NCBI GenBank assembly: GCA_003153155.1
Contig: PLWV01000022.1
Span: forward strand, 1 to 64,000
Origin: Gallionella sp.
GTDB taxonomy: Bacteria > Pseudomonadota > Gammaproteobacteria > Burkholderiales > Gallionellaceae
DNA length: 64,000 bases
Direction: 5' to 3'
In this document: positions 19,069 through 27,336 of the stretch, in pieces
Numbering within the stretch: the stretch's first letter is position 1
How the letters are laid out: each line of letters begins with the position of its first letter
Notes under the pieces: model-generated
Database searches by the model: none
Seen by the model: only the letters and a program-made list of their open reading frames with translations
Told to the model about the DNA's origin: nothing
Program-made: the position numbers and the translations under genes

Positions 19069-21014
19069 CGAAAAAACGCACAGGCGTTTTTGTCTGCCAC
19101 TGCGGCAATAACATCGCTGCCACCGTCGACGTGACCAAGGTGAAGGATGCCATGGCCAACGAAGAGGGCGTGGTCTTCTCGCAGGACTATGTCTACATGT
19201 GTTCCGATCCGGGGCAAAACTCGGTGATTGACGCTATCAAGGACAACAATCTGGACAACGTGGTGATCTCTTGCTGCTCGCCCAACCTGCACGAAAAGAC
19301 CTTCCGCGACAACGCCAAGATGGCGGGACTGAACAGCTTCACCTGTGAGATCGCCAACATCCGCGAGCAGTGTGCCTGGGTACACAAGGACAAGGACGAG
19401 GCGACCGCGAAGGCGATCAAGATTTCGCGCAGCGCCGTACGCCGCGCCGGACGCGATCAGGCTTTGGAGCCGATCGCCGTTCCCGTCACGCGCAAGGCGC
19501 TGGTGATCGGCGGCGGCATTGCCGGAATTCAGGCCGCGCTCGATATCGCCAACGCGGGAGTGGAAGTGATACTGGTGGAGAAGCTGGCTACCATCGGTGG
19601 CCACATGCTGCAACTCTCCGAAACCTTCCCCACGCTGGACTGCTCGCAGTGCATCCTGTCGCCCAAGATGGTGGAAGTATCGCGTCATCCCAAGATCAAA
19701 CTGATGACCTACAGCGAGGTGCAGGAAGTCAGCGGTTCGGTGGGAAATTTCAAGGTCAAAATTCTGAAGAAGCCCACTTATGTGGATCCCGAGTTGTGCA
19801 AGATTTGCGACGACTGCGCCAGTGTCTGCCCTGTCGTGGTGCCGAATGAACACGATCTCGGCCTGACCGCCCGGCGCGCGATTCATATCCCGTTTGCCCA
19901 GGCTATCCCGGCCAGCTATACGCTGGATGAAAGCGCCTGCCTGGGGCTGAATCCTGTGCGTTGCGGCAAGTGCAAGGACGCCTGCGATGTCGGCGCGATC
20001 AATTACGACATGCAGCCCCAGACGATCACCGAGGAGGTGGGCGCCATCGTGGTGGCGACCGGCTTCGATCTTTACGCTCAGGAGCATATGAACGAGATGG
20101 GCGGAGGCAAGGTAGAAGACGTGCTCGACGGTCTCCAGTTCGAACGTCTGTGTTCGGCTTCGGGCGCGACCAAGGGGCATGTGCTGAGACCGTCCGACCG
20201 CACGGTGCCCAAGGAAGTGGTGTTCATCCAGTGCGTCGGTTCGCGCGATCCGGCACAGCACTGCGCCTACTGCTCAAAGATTTGCTGCATGTATACCGCC
20301 AAGCATGCGCGCCTGTACAAACACCATGTGCCGGATGGCCGCGCCTATGTTTTCTACATAGACATCCGCTCCGGCGGCAAGGGCTACGAAGAATTCGTGC
20401 AGCGCGCGATGGAAGACGACGGCACTATTTATTTGCGCGGCCGCGTGTCCAAACTGTATCGCAAGAACGGCAAGGTGCGCGTACTCGGCACCGACACGCT
20501 GACCGGACAGAACGTGGAGATAGACGCCGACATGGTGGTGCTGGCGCTCGCCATGGAACCCTCGAAGGGCACCGGAGAAATCGCCAAGACGCTGAAGATC
20601 GGTCGCGACAAGGATGGGTTCCTGGCCGAGTCTCATCCCAAACTGAAGCCGGTCGAAAGCGTCACCGCAGGTATCTTTCTGGCGGGTTGCGCGCAAGCGC
20701 CCAAGGATATTCCCGAGACCGTCGCCCAGGCTGGTGCGGCAGCTTCCAAGGTGATCGGTCTGCTGTCGCAGCCCACCTTGAGCCATGCGCCGACGGTGGC
20801 CAGAGTGCGCAATTCGCATTGCTCCGGCTGCGAGATGTGCGTGACCGCATGTCCTTACAATGCGATCCATCTGGAGCATGGCAAGGCGGTGGTGAACGAA
20901 GTGCTGTGCGAAGGCTGCGGCAGCTGTTCGGCCACCTGCCTGCGTGCCGCGATTGAAGTGAAGAATGCGACCGCCTTGCAGATACATGAAATGATCGAGG
21001 CGTGTTTGGCGTAA
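19065..21014 (+). CDS. hdrA: Heterodisulfide reductase subunit A (flavin, electron-bifurcating type)
   Basis: A 649-residue HdrA. The N-terminal domain has VFVCHCGNNIAATVD. The FAD/Rossmann motif ALVIGGGIAGIQAAL is at about 145. The typical HdrA block HMLQLSETFPTLDCSQCILSP follows. Inserted Fe-S motifs are CKICDDCASVCPV (about 245) and CGKCKDACDVGAI (about 302), and two C-terminal [4Fe-4S] motifs are CSGCEMCVTACPY (about 586) and CEGCGSCSATC (about 615). In methanogens and sulfate reducers HdrA holds the bifurcating FAD that splits electrons between ferredoxin and HdrBC. All clusters look complete and all ligands are Cys, with no in-frame TGA. Confidence 0.93.
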   Translation: MTKKRTGVFVCHCGNNIAATVDVTKVKDAMANEEGVVFSQDYVYMCSDPGQNSVIDAIKDNNLDNVVISCCSPNLHEKTFRDNAKMAGLNSFTCEIANIREQCAWVHKDKDEATAKAIKISRSAVRRAGRDQALEPIAVPVTRKALVIGGGIAGIQAALDIANAGVEVILVEKLATIGGHMLQLSETFPTLDCSQCILSPKMVEVSRHPKIKLMTYSEVQEVSGSVGNFKVKILKKPTYVDPELCKICDDCASVCPVVVPNEHDLGLTARRAIHIPFAQAIPASYTLDESACLGLNPVRCGKCKDACDVGAINYDMQPQTITEEVGAIVVATGFDLYAQEHMNEMGGGKVEDVLDGLQFERLCSASGATKGHVLRPSDRTVPKEVVFIQCVGSRDPAQHCAYCSKICCMYTAKHARLYKHHVPDGRAYVFYIDIRSGGKGYEEFVQRAMEDDGTIYLRGRVSKLYRKNGKVRVLGTDTLTGQNVEIDADMVVLALAMEPSKGTGEIAKTLKIGRDKDGFLAESHPKLKPVESVTAGIFLAGCAQAPKDIPETVAQAGAAASKVIGLLSQPTLSHAPTVARVRNSHCSGCEMCVTACPYNAIHLEHGKAVVNEVLCEGCGSCSATCLRAAIEVKNATALQIHEMIEACLA

Positions 21015-21022
21015 AAATAATC

Positions 21023-21115
21023 GTAGGTCGGGTTAGCGGTTTCGTCGCGTAACCCGACATGATCGGCACACAGCGTCGGGTTACGGCGCAAAGAACCGCG
21101 CCTAACCCGACCTAC
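21023..21115. repeat. Nested palindromic repeat between hdrA and the Flx-like genes
   Basis: Outer 14-bp arms GTAGGTCGGGTTAG (21023-21036) and CTAACCCGACCTAC (21102-21115) are exact complements. Inner 11-bp arms CGTAACCCGAC (21048-21058) and GTCGGGTTACG (21075-21085) are also exact. This is a dispersed GTAGGTCGGGTTAG-type repeat. Like the one at 14351-14463, it interrupts the operon and may set transcript ends or stoichiometry. Confidence 0.85.
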
Positions 21116-21140
21116 AACTGGTTTGAAAGAAGGAAGATAG

Positions 21141-21602
21141 ATGTCGCATTCACAAGCTGAAGTAACTCAAGCCGAAGCAAGCGGCGAATTCGAGCCCAGG
21201 ATCGTCGCTTTCCTGTGCAAGTGGTGTTCGTCGGCGGGCAGCGATCTGGCCGGGGTTTCGCGCATGCAGTACCCGTCCAACGCGACGCCGATCACCGTTC
21301 CGTGTTCGGGCAGCGTGTCGCCGATGTACATCCTGTCGGCTTTCAAAAAGGGTGCGGACGGCGTGCTGGTGTCGGGCTGCCATATTGGCGATTGCCATTA
21401 CATCGAAGGCAATTTCCTCGCGCGGCGCAAGATTCATCTGGTCAAGGAGCTGCTCGGGTTCGTCGGCATCGAGCCGGATCGCTTCCGCATGTCCTGGGTG
21501 TCAGCCGCCGAGGGCGCAAAGTATTCCAATGTCATCAAAGATTTTGTCGAAGACCTCAAGCCGCTCGGACCGCAGAACAAGATGAAGGCAGATCGCTCAT
21601 GA
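21141..21602 (+). CDS. flxD: MvhD/FlxD-like [2Fe-2S] electron-transfer subunit
   Basis: A 153-residue MvhD-family protein that links an electron-input module to HdrA. Family Cys positions are seen in FLCKWCSSAGSDLAG, TVPCSGSV and SGCHIGDCHY. There is no MvhA/MvhG hydrogenase here. The genes that follow instead match the FlxABCD layout known from Desulfovibrio, where FlxD is the MvhD homologue. AGAAGGAAG precedes the ATG. The stop overlaps the next start (ATGA). Confidence 0.88.
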   Translation: MSHSQAEVTQAEASGEFEPRIVAFLCKWCSSAGSDLAGVSRMQYPSNATPITVPCSGSVSPMYILSAFKKGADGVLVSGCHIGDCHYIEGNFLARRKIHLVKELLGFVGIEPDRFRMSWVSAAEGAKYSNVIKDFVEDLKPLGPQNKMKADRS

Positions 21603-22624
21603 TCAACATTCAGGATATGCGCGATACCGCGCGCGGCCTGCTCACGAAAAAAGAAGTGCGCGCCGTCATCGGCTATCGTCGCAGTACCAACGGCATGCTT
21701 GCCGAACCCGTGGTCATCACCGACCCCGCGCAGGCCGACGAGTTGATATGGGATCCCACCTGTTTTCACAATCTTTCGCTGTATCTGGTCGAGGATCGCA
21801 AGTTTCTGACGCATGTGCGCAAGACCGCTGATGCACCTATCGCCATCGTCGCCAAGGGCTGCGACGCGCGTTCCATCGTGGTGCTAATGCAGGAGCACTA
21901 CTTCGAGCGCAAAGACGTTTACATCATCGGCATGTCCTGCGAAGGCAGCGGAGTGCTGGATGAACGCAAGCTCGCAGCCAAGGGCATCCGGGCCACCGAT
22001 GCTGCTTTCGACGGCGACGATTTCGTGTTTGCTACGGCGCAGGGCGAGCAGCGCATTGCCGCGCGCGAAGTGATGGCGGATCGCTGTCTGGAATGCCGCG
22101 AACCCTTTCCCAAGGAACACAATGCCGTACTCGGTGAGAACAAGACAGGGCGCGAACTGAATGCACCGTTCACTGCGCTCCATCGATTCGAAGAGCTGGA
22201 TGCCGGTGCGCGCTGGAAATTCTGGGAACATCAGTTCGAGCGCTGCATCCGTTGCTTTGCGTGCCGCTCGGTGTGCCCGATGTGTTACTGCGAAGAGTGC
22301 GTGGTGGACAGCATCAGCTTCCCGGTGACCGGGCAGACCTCCGCCGAAGAAAAAGCCAACCGCGTGCGCTGGATCGAACGCTCGGCGACGCGTCCGGAAA
22401 ACATGACCTATCACATGACGCGCGTGCTGCATCTGGCCGGGCGCTGCATCGACTGCAACGAGTGCGAGCGCGTCTGTCCGGTCAACATCCCGCTGCGTCT
22501 GCTCAACAACAAGATGGAACGCGAAGCCCGCGAAGAATTCGGCTACGAGCCGGGCGCAAGCATCGGGGGGCCGTCGCTGACCGCCTCCTTCCTCGACACT
22601 GACCCCGGCAAATTTATCAGGTAA
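21599..22624 (+). CDS. FrhB/FdhB-like iron-sulfur subunit of Flx-type module
   Basis: A 341-residue protein. The N-terminal half resembles the coenzyme F420 hydrogenase/formate dehydrogenase beta-subunit family (IAIVAKGCDARSIVVL). A RCLECREPFP segment follows, then two ferredoxin-like motifs RCIRCFACRSVCPMCYCEEC and RCIDCNECERVCPVNIP. In the flxABCD-hdrABC cluster of Desulfovibrio, FlxB and FlxC are Fe-S proteins; I cannot say which of the two this is. ATGA overlap with the MvhD-like gene supports one complex. Role inferred: wire between FlxA and HdrA. Confidence 0.8.
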   Translation: MINIQDMRDTARGLLTKKEVRAVIGYRRSTNGMLAEPVVITDPAQADELIWDPTCFHNLSLYLVEDRKFLTHVRKTADAPIAIVAKGCDARSIVVLMQEHYFERKDVYIIGMSCEGSGVLDERKLAAKGIRATDAAFDGDDFVFATAQGEQRIAAREVMADRCLECREPFPKEHNAVLGENKTGRELNAPFTALHRFEELDAGARWKFWEHQFERCIRCFACRSVCPMCYCEECVVDSISFPVTGQTSAEEKANRVRWIERSATRPENMTYHMTRVLHLAGRCIDCNECERVCPVNIPLRLLNNKMEREAREEFGYEPGASIGGPSLTASFLDTDPGKFIR

Positions 22625-22628
22625 CAGC

Positions 22629-23720
22629 ATGGAAAAGATTTTAGGCAAAACCAAAATAGACGACTGGGTCGCCGCATTAAGCGATCACCCGCAAGAGGTA
22701 GGCCGTGGTTGTAAAGCCGCTGAAGCGGCAACAACCACGCACTGGCAGGTTTCTGCGCCCGTGCTGGAAGACGGCATCTGGTCGTATCAGTCCGGCAGCG
22801 GCAGCGTGCAACTTGAACACAGCAATACCACGCAGCCGCCCAAAGGGTTTTCTTTTCCCCAGCGCGAAGTGTTTTTCTCGTTCGAGCAGATCAAGGGCGA
22901 ACCGCCAAAACTGACGCAGAAGCTGCCGCAGGCCACACGTCACGCTGTGTTTGGTGTGCGCCCCTGCGACGGTTGCGGCGCGGTGCGCATGGACAAGGTG
23001 TTCAGCGATCACGTGGCAGATACTTACTATACTGCGCGGCGCAGCAACGTGGCCTACGTGGGACTGGCGTGCAACCAGCCGCAGGGCATCAACTGCTTCT
23101 GCCTGTCGGTCGGCGGTTCGCCGGTATCAAGCGACGGTATGGATGTGCTGATGACCGACCTGGGCGACCGCTATTTCGTGGCGGCAGTCACCGACACCGG
23201 CAAGGCGCTGATGGCGGCAGGCAACAGCGTGTTCTCCGAGCCGACCGCCGCCGACCGCAAGCAACTGCAGCAAACCCACGCCGAAGCAATCGCCCAACCG
23301 CAGCGCGCCATCAATAATCTCGACGCAGCGCCGGCCAAGTTGAAAGCGAGTTTCGATTCGCCGCTGTGGGAAGAATTGGCGCGTGCCTGTATCGGCTGTG
23401 GCGTCTGCACTTTCCTGTGCCCGACCTGTCACTGCTTCGACATCAACGACGAAAATACCAGCGCGACTCCGATCAAGGGCAACCGCGTGCGCACCTGGGA
23501 CAATTGCCAGTTCCCCGACTTCACCATGCACACCTCCGGCCACAATCCGCGCGAGAGTCTGGGTTCGCGGTTGCGTCAGCGGGTGAGTCACAAATTCCAA
23601 TACTTCCACGAGAATTTCGGCATGCCGCAGTGCACCGGCTGCGGTCGCTGCATCACCGAATGTTCGGTCGGAATCGATATCGTCAATGTCGTCAACAAGG
23701 TGGCCGAACATGCCGGATAA
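22629..23720 (+). CDS. HydB/AsrA-like [4Fe-4S] subunit of Flx-type module
   Basis: A 363-residue protein of the sulfhydrogenase-beta/anaerobic sulfite reductase subunit A type. It has FGVRPCDGCGAVRMDKVF, then two [4Fe-4S] motifs ACIGCGVCTFLCPTCHC (about 255) and QCTGCGRCITECSVGIDI (about 335). It is the usual partner of the FAD/NAD-binding subunit encoded next, with which it overlaps by 11 bp. Residues about 26-37 (VGRGCKAAEAATTTH region) are encoded by a perfect palindrome, probably an inserted repeat. Confidence 0.82.
   Translation: MEKILGKTKIDDWVAALSDHPQEVGRGCKAAEAATTTHWQVSAPVLEDGIWSYQSGSGSVQLEHSNTTQPPKGFSFPQREVFFSFEQIKGEPPKLTQKLPQATRHAVFGVRPCDGCGAVRMDKVFSDHVADTYYTARRSNVAYVGLACNQPQGINCFCLSVGGSPVSSDGMDVLMTDLGDRYFVAAVTDTGKALMAAGNSVFSEPTAADRKQLQQTHAEAIAQPQRAINNLDAAPAKLKASFDSPLWEELARACIGCGVCTFLCPTCHCFDINDENTSATPIKGNRVRTWDNCQFPDFTMHTSGHNPRESLGSRLRQRVSHKFQYFHENFGMPQCTGCGRCITECSVGIDIVNVVNKVAEHAG
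22704..22739. repeat. In-frame palindrome inside the HydB/AsrA-like gene
   Basis: CGTGGTTGT (22704-22712) pairs with ACAACCACG (22731-22739), and GCCGC (22716-22720) pairs with GCGGC (22725-22729) around a TGAA loop. The reading frame passes through without a stop. It looks like a REP-type element inserted in frame near the start of the gene. Confidence 0.75.
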
Positions 23721-24534
23721 CATTTACCTGCCAGAACTGGCCCGGATCGCCCACATCAAGGAAGAGATCAGCGGCGAGCGCGCCATCAAGACCTATCGCG
23801 TGGAGCCGGTGAACGGCGGCGGCTTCGAGCACAATTGCGGCCAATGCGCGATGCTGTCGATATTCGGTCGCGGCGAAATGATGATTTCCATCGCCTCTTC
23901 GCCGCTGATAACGGAATACAAGCAATTCAGCGTGATGAGGGTAGGGCGGGTAAGCGCCGCTTTCCATGAACTGGACGTGGGCGATGTGATCGGTATACGC
24001 GGACCCTACGGCAACAGCTTTCCGGTGGACGATTGGCGCGGCAAGAATCTGGTGTTCATCGGCGGAGGTGTCGGCTTGGCACCGATCTGGCCGGTGATCA
24101 CTACCGCCGTGGCGCAGCGCGCCGATTTCAAGAACATCTCCGTGTTTTACGGCGCACGCTCTCCGCGCGACCTGATGTACAAGGCAGAACTGGAGCGCTT
24201 ACGTGGCGATGCGGATATTCAATTATCCGTGGATAAGGCCGAGGAAGGCTGGAAAGAATTTTGCGGTTTCGTGCCGGCCAACGTGCTGGACAAGAAACCC
24301 TCGCCGAATAACACCATCGCGATTACCTGCGGCCCTCCAATCATGATCAAGTTCGTGATCCAGAACCTGCAACAACTCGGGTTCGCAGACGAGCAGATTT
24401 ACACGACCATCGAGAACAAGATGAAATGCGGCCTGGGTAAATGCGGTCGCTGCAACGTCGGCAAGGATTATGTCTGCACCAAGGGGCCGGTCTATTCGTG
24501 GGCACAGTTGAAGCAGTTGCCGGAAGAGTATTAA
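23710..24534 (+). CDS. flxA: FlxA-like FAD/NAD(P)H-binding electron-transfer subunit
   Basis: A 274-residue protein of the ferredoxin-NADP reductase/dihydroorotate dehydrogenase electron-transfer subunit group (also HydG/AsrB). It has an FAD domain with MMISIASSPL and IRGPYGNSFP, a NAD(P) domain FIGGGVGLAPIWPVI with ITCGPPIMIKFV, and a C-terminal [2Fe-2S] site MKCGLGKCGRCNVGKDYVC. It would be the NAD(P)H entry point for HdrA. ATG 23710 gives the start MPDNIYLPELARI; an in-frame ATG at 23686 is possible but lies deeper in the upstream gene. Confidence 0.87.
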   Translation: MPDNIYLPELARIAHIKEEISGERAIKTYRVEPVNGGGFEHNCGQCAMLSIFGRGEMMISIASSPLITEYKQFSVMRVGRVSAAFHELDVGDVIGIRGPYGNSFPVDDWRGKNLVFIGGGVGLAPIWPVITTAVAQRADFKNISVFYGARSPRDLMYKAELERLRGDADIQLSVDKAEEGWKEFCGFVPANVLDKKPSPNNTIAITCGPPIMIKFVIQNLQQLGFADEQIYTTIENKMKCGLGKCGRCNVGKDYVCTKGPVYSWAQLKQLPEEY

Positions 24535-24540
24535 GAAAAT

Positions 24541-24592
24541 TGGTGGCGGGTAGTGAACCCCTGCCGCATACTGACTTTGCCGCCCGCTACCA
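24541..24592 (+). terminator. Probable terminator of the redox operon
   Basis: Arms TGGTGGCGGG (24541-24550) and CCCGCTACCA (24583-24592) pair over 10 bp with one G-T wobble, followed by GCTATTTT. The loop is long (32 nt). It begins 6 bp after the last stop codon of the operon. Confidence 0.5.
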
Positions 24593-24747
24593 GCTATTTT
24601 GGCTTCTTGCCGGTTTTGCCTGAAATTGATACCCACTTCACCCAAGTAACGGCTGTTTTTCTGGCAGGAATGCGCCAAACGGCCGGTGACGAGTGTCTGC
24701 TTCGCGGAAGGAAATCGACTCAATCAGGTAGAACTTCTCCTGATACG

Positions 24748-25428
24748 CTAGAGATTCTCCTGCACCGCGAATCCATTGGTATTGCCATGATAAGAGGTGG
24801 GCGCCTTGAGTGGCAGCGGTGAGTGTACTATTCCATTAATGAATAAGACATCTGGTTGGCGCGGGCGATTTTCTTGGTATTCCCGATAAGAATTCAATAC
24901 GCGTGGAACATAATCCATGGTCTGGCGATAGGGTGGGATATGGTTCCCGTGCCGTATGACTGCTGTTTCGCCAGCATTGTATGCAGCAACGGCAAGGCTT
25001 ACGTCATTGTTGAACAGGATCAGCATATCGCGCAAATACTTCGCGCCACCATGAAGATTTTGCACGGGGTCAAGCAAGTCCACAACACCATAATGTTTAG
25101 CAATATTTGGCATGAGTTGCATTAATCCTGACGCGCCATTTTTTGAAATAGCTTTCGGATTGTAGCCAGACTCAACCGAGATTACCGCATAGAGCAATGC
25201 GCTATCCAAACCATAAATGCGTGCGGCATCTTCGACTGTCTGATCATATTTATGTTTTTGGAGGATAAGTGGAGAAATATTTTTGATCCCGACCAATGGC
25301 TTTTCTATTGTATGTTCCCTGTGTGCTTCGATTAGTAGCTGATAGCGGTTAAACACATAATTTCCCGTCACAAGCATACATAGCACGGCCAAAACTATGG
25401 ATAATGGAAGCTGAATTGATGTATTCAC
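24748..25428 (-). CDS. Membrane-anchored lytic transglycosylase (SLT family)
   Basis: A 226-residue protein with an N-terminal membrane or signal segment (SIVLAVLCMLVTGNYVF) and an SLT domain at about 60-185. It has the catalytic Glu in AVISVESGYNPKA, then SKNGASGLMQLMPNIAKHYGV and VAAYNAGETAVIRHG. It cleaves peptidoglycan glycan strands in the periplasm. It faces the redox operon tail-to-tail and is probably a separate unit. Confidence 0.88.
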   Translation of the reverse strand: MNTSIQLPLSIVLAVLCMLVTGNYVFNRYQLLIEAHREHTIEKPLVGIKNISPLILQKHKYDQTVEDAARIYGLDSALLYAVISVESGYNPKAISKNGASGLMQLMPNIAKHYGVVDLLDPVQNLHGGAKYLRDMLILFNNDVSLAVAAYNAGETAVIRHGNHIPPYRQTMDYVPRVLNSYREYQENRPRQPDVLFINGIVHSPLPLKAPTSYHGNTNGFAVQENL

Positions 25429-25588
25429 TCTCGATGCACCTTAGGGGATTGTTCGGGAAATGCCAACCTGGAATCAACTGATAAATTACGTACGCACTTA
25501 TTATCAATTACTACTTTTGCATATCCTTGTTGGCATTTCATCTTTTTGCAGACAGAGTGAACGGGCGGTGTGTTCAATAGGGCATCTA

Positions 25589-25771
25589 TCATGCGAGAAA
25601 TGTTTTCAAATAATTGAGTACGACCTGCACATACGAGTCACTCGGAGACTGAGAATCAGATACCTTCCAACTAAACCCGTCCAACCCATCATCATTCAGG
25701 TGAAGTGAAGATAAGCTTTCTGGCGCAACCGAAAAAAGCAGGCCGTGAGAATATGATGGTTGATTTTTCAT
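25589..25771 (-). CDS. Small hypothetical protein (60 aa)
   Basis: A 60-residue frame starting MKNQPSYSHGLLFS with AAGGA 6 bp before the ATG. No family is recognised, and there is no signal or Cys motif. It lies 30 bp behind another small frame on the same strand (25801-25929), so they may form a pair. Short length keeps confidence low. Confidence 0.35.
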   Translation of the reverse strand: MKNQPSYSHGLLFSVAPESLSSLHLNDDGLDGFSWKVSDSQSPSDSYVQVVLNYLKTFLA

Positions 25772-25800
25772 CGTCTGTCCTTTAGCCAAGATCATTCTCC

Positions 25801-25929
25801 TCACAGGGCTTGCGTTAGTCGTGGCACAGACAAACAAAGTTCTTGTTCATCATGCGTCACCACAATATGTTGCAGTCCATAGTGGCTCTGTACGGTAACG
25901 AACAGAGTAATAAATTCGGAAGCACTCAT
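25801..25929 (-). CDS. Small hypothetical protein (42 aa)
   Basis: A 42-codon frame starting MSASEFITLFVTVQS and ending TGA at 25801-25803. No clear Shine-Dalgarno and no recognised family. It is reported only because it forms a possible two-gene unit with the 60-aa frame downstream. It could equally be noise in a spacer. Confidence 0.2.
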   Translation of the reverse strand: MSASEFITLFVTVQSHYGLQHIVVTHDEQELCLSVPRLTQAL

Positions 25930-26024
25930 TGCGGCTCCATAAGTCAATCGATTTTGAGCAATGGATAGCTGCGAATATCAGGATGGGGTAGTATGCAAAT
26001 GAGCAAATAAACGCTGCGATTCTC

Positions 26025-27089
26025 ATGATAAGTTCATCTGATATTCATAACGGCAGAATTCTGATCGTTGATGATCAGGAGACCAATGTCCTTCTGCTCG
26101 ATCAGATGTTGCGCGATGCTGGCTATTTTTCAATTACTTCCACGATGGCGCCGAATGAGGTATGCGAGCTTCACCTCAAGAACCGCTTTGATTTAATTCT
26201 GCTCGATCTTCAGATGCCCGTCATGGATGGGTTTCAGGTGATGGAAAGCCTGAGCGAAATAGAAACAGATGGATATCTCCCCATCCTTGCGATTACCGCC
26301 CAACCCAGGCATAAACTACGCGCATTACAGGCCGGAGCGAAAGATTTTATTAGCAAGCCATTTGAGCTTTCCGAGGTGTTGGCGCGTGTTCAAAACATGC
26401 TGGAAGTGCGCCTGTTACACAAGGAATTACGCAATTACAACGAGATGCTGGAACAGCGCGTGAAGGAAAGGACAGCCGATCTTCAGGAAAGTTATCTGGA
26501 AACCATTTTCACAATGACGCTCGCTGCGGAATACAAGGATGAAGATACCGGCGCGCATGTGAAACGCATCAGCTATTACAGCCGCGAGCTTGCCAAGATA
26601 CTCGGCATGGATGCAAAGTTCATCGACATGATTTTTCACGCGAGTCCGATGCACGACATAGGAAAAATAGGCATTCCTGATCATATTTTGCTCAAACCGG
26701 GCGGTTTCACGCCAGATGAGTGGTTGGTCATGAAAGCACACTCCTCAATAGGTGCAAAGATCCTCGGCAACAGCAAGTCACCCTATCTTAAAATGGGTGC
26801 CGAGATCGCGCTTAATCACCATGAGCGTTGGGAGGGTGGGGGGTATCCGAATGGCAAGCAGGGTGAGGATATTCCACTGTCGGCGCGCATAATGAACATT
26901 TGCGACATCTATGATGCCCTTCGCAGCAAACGGCCATACAAGCCTGCATTCGACCATCAGAAGACTATGAGCATCATAACGCGCGGCGATGGACGCACCC
27001 ATCCGGAGCATTTCGATCCGGCAATTCTTGCGGCGTTCACGGAAAATAACCTATTGTTCCGAGATATCTTCGAGTCGTATACGGAATAG
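26025..27089 (+). CDS. Response regulator with HD-GYP output (probable c-di-GMP phosphodiesterase)
   Basis: A 354-residue protein. The receiver domain (about 10-130) has acidic DD in LIVDDQETN and phospho-acceptor Asp in LILLDLQMPVMDG. A short coiled linker precedes the HD-GYP domain (about 155-340) with MHDIGKIGIPDHILLK, NHHERWEGGGYPNG and DIYDALRSKRPYK. All the HD and GYP signature residues are present, so c-di-GMP hydrolysis is expected. No cognate kinase is adjacent. It is the first of a run of signalling genes between the two redox operons. Confidence 0.92.
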   Translation: MISSSDIHNGRILIVDDQETNVLLLDQMLRDAGYFSITSTMAPNEVCELHLKNRFDLILLDLQMPVMDGFQVMESLSEIETDGYLPILAITAQPRHKLRALQAGAKDFISKPFELSEVLARVQNMLEVRLLHKELRNYNEMLEQRVKERTADLQESYLETIFTMTLAAEYKDEDTGAHVKRISYYSRELAKILGMDAKFIDMIFHASPMHDIGKIGIPDHILLKPGGFTPDEWLVMKAHSSIGAKILGNSKSPYLKMGAEIALNHHERWEGGGYPNGKQGEDIPLSARIMNICDIYDALRSKRPYKPAFDHQKTMSIITRGDGRTHPEHFDPAILAAFTENNLLFRDIFESYTE

Positions 27090-27336
27090 GATTTCGCGAG
27101 TTCAATTTTTAAGTGCAACGCCTGACTGAAATCAAGTGCCTGCAGTCAGCATGAAGGCCTACCTGCCAATTAGACTAAATATTGTGCGGGCGACCTGTGG
27201 CTGGATCCTCCATGGAGAATCTATCAGCATTTATCTGCGGAGACTGGCCGAGCGCCGATTTTGTGTAATTCGATTTCACAGTCTTTTCCAAATGAGGTAG
27301 CATGCTCCACGAGCATACTTGCACTTATCATCCAGC

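Noticed and set aside
19065-21014. Selenocysteine in HdrA
   Set aside because: All cluster positions are Cys codons and no in-frame TGA interrupts the gene.
21141-24534. [NiFe]-hydrogenase module (Mvh)
   Set aside because: Only the MvhD-like gene is present. There is no MvhA/MvhG or maturation gene, and the partners are NAD(P)H-type Flx proteins.
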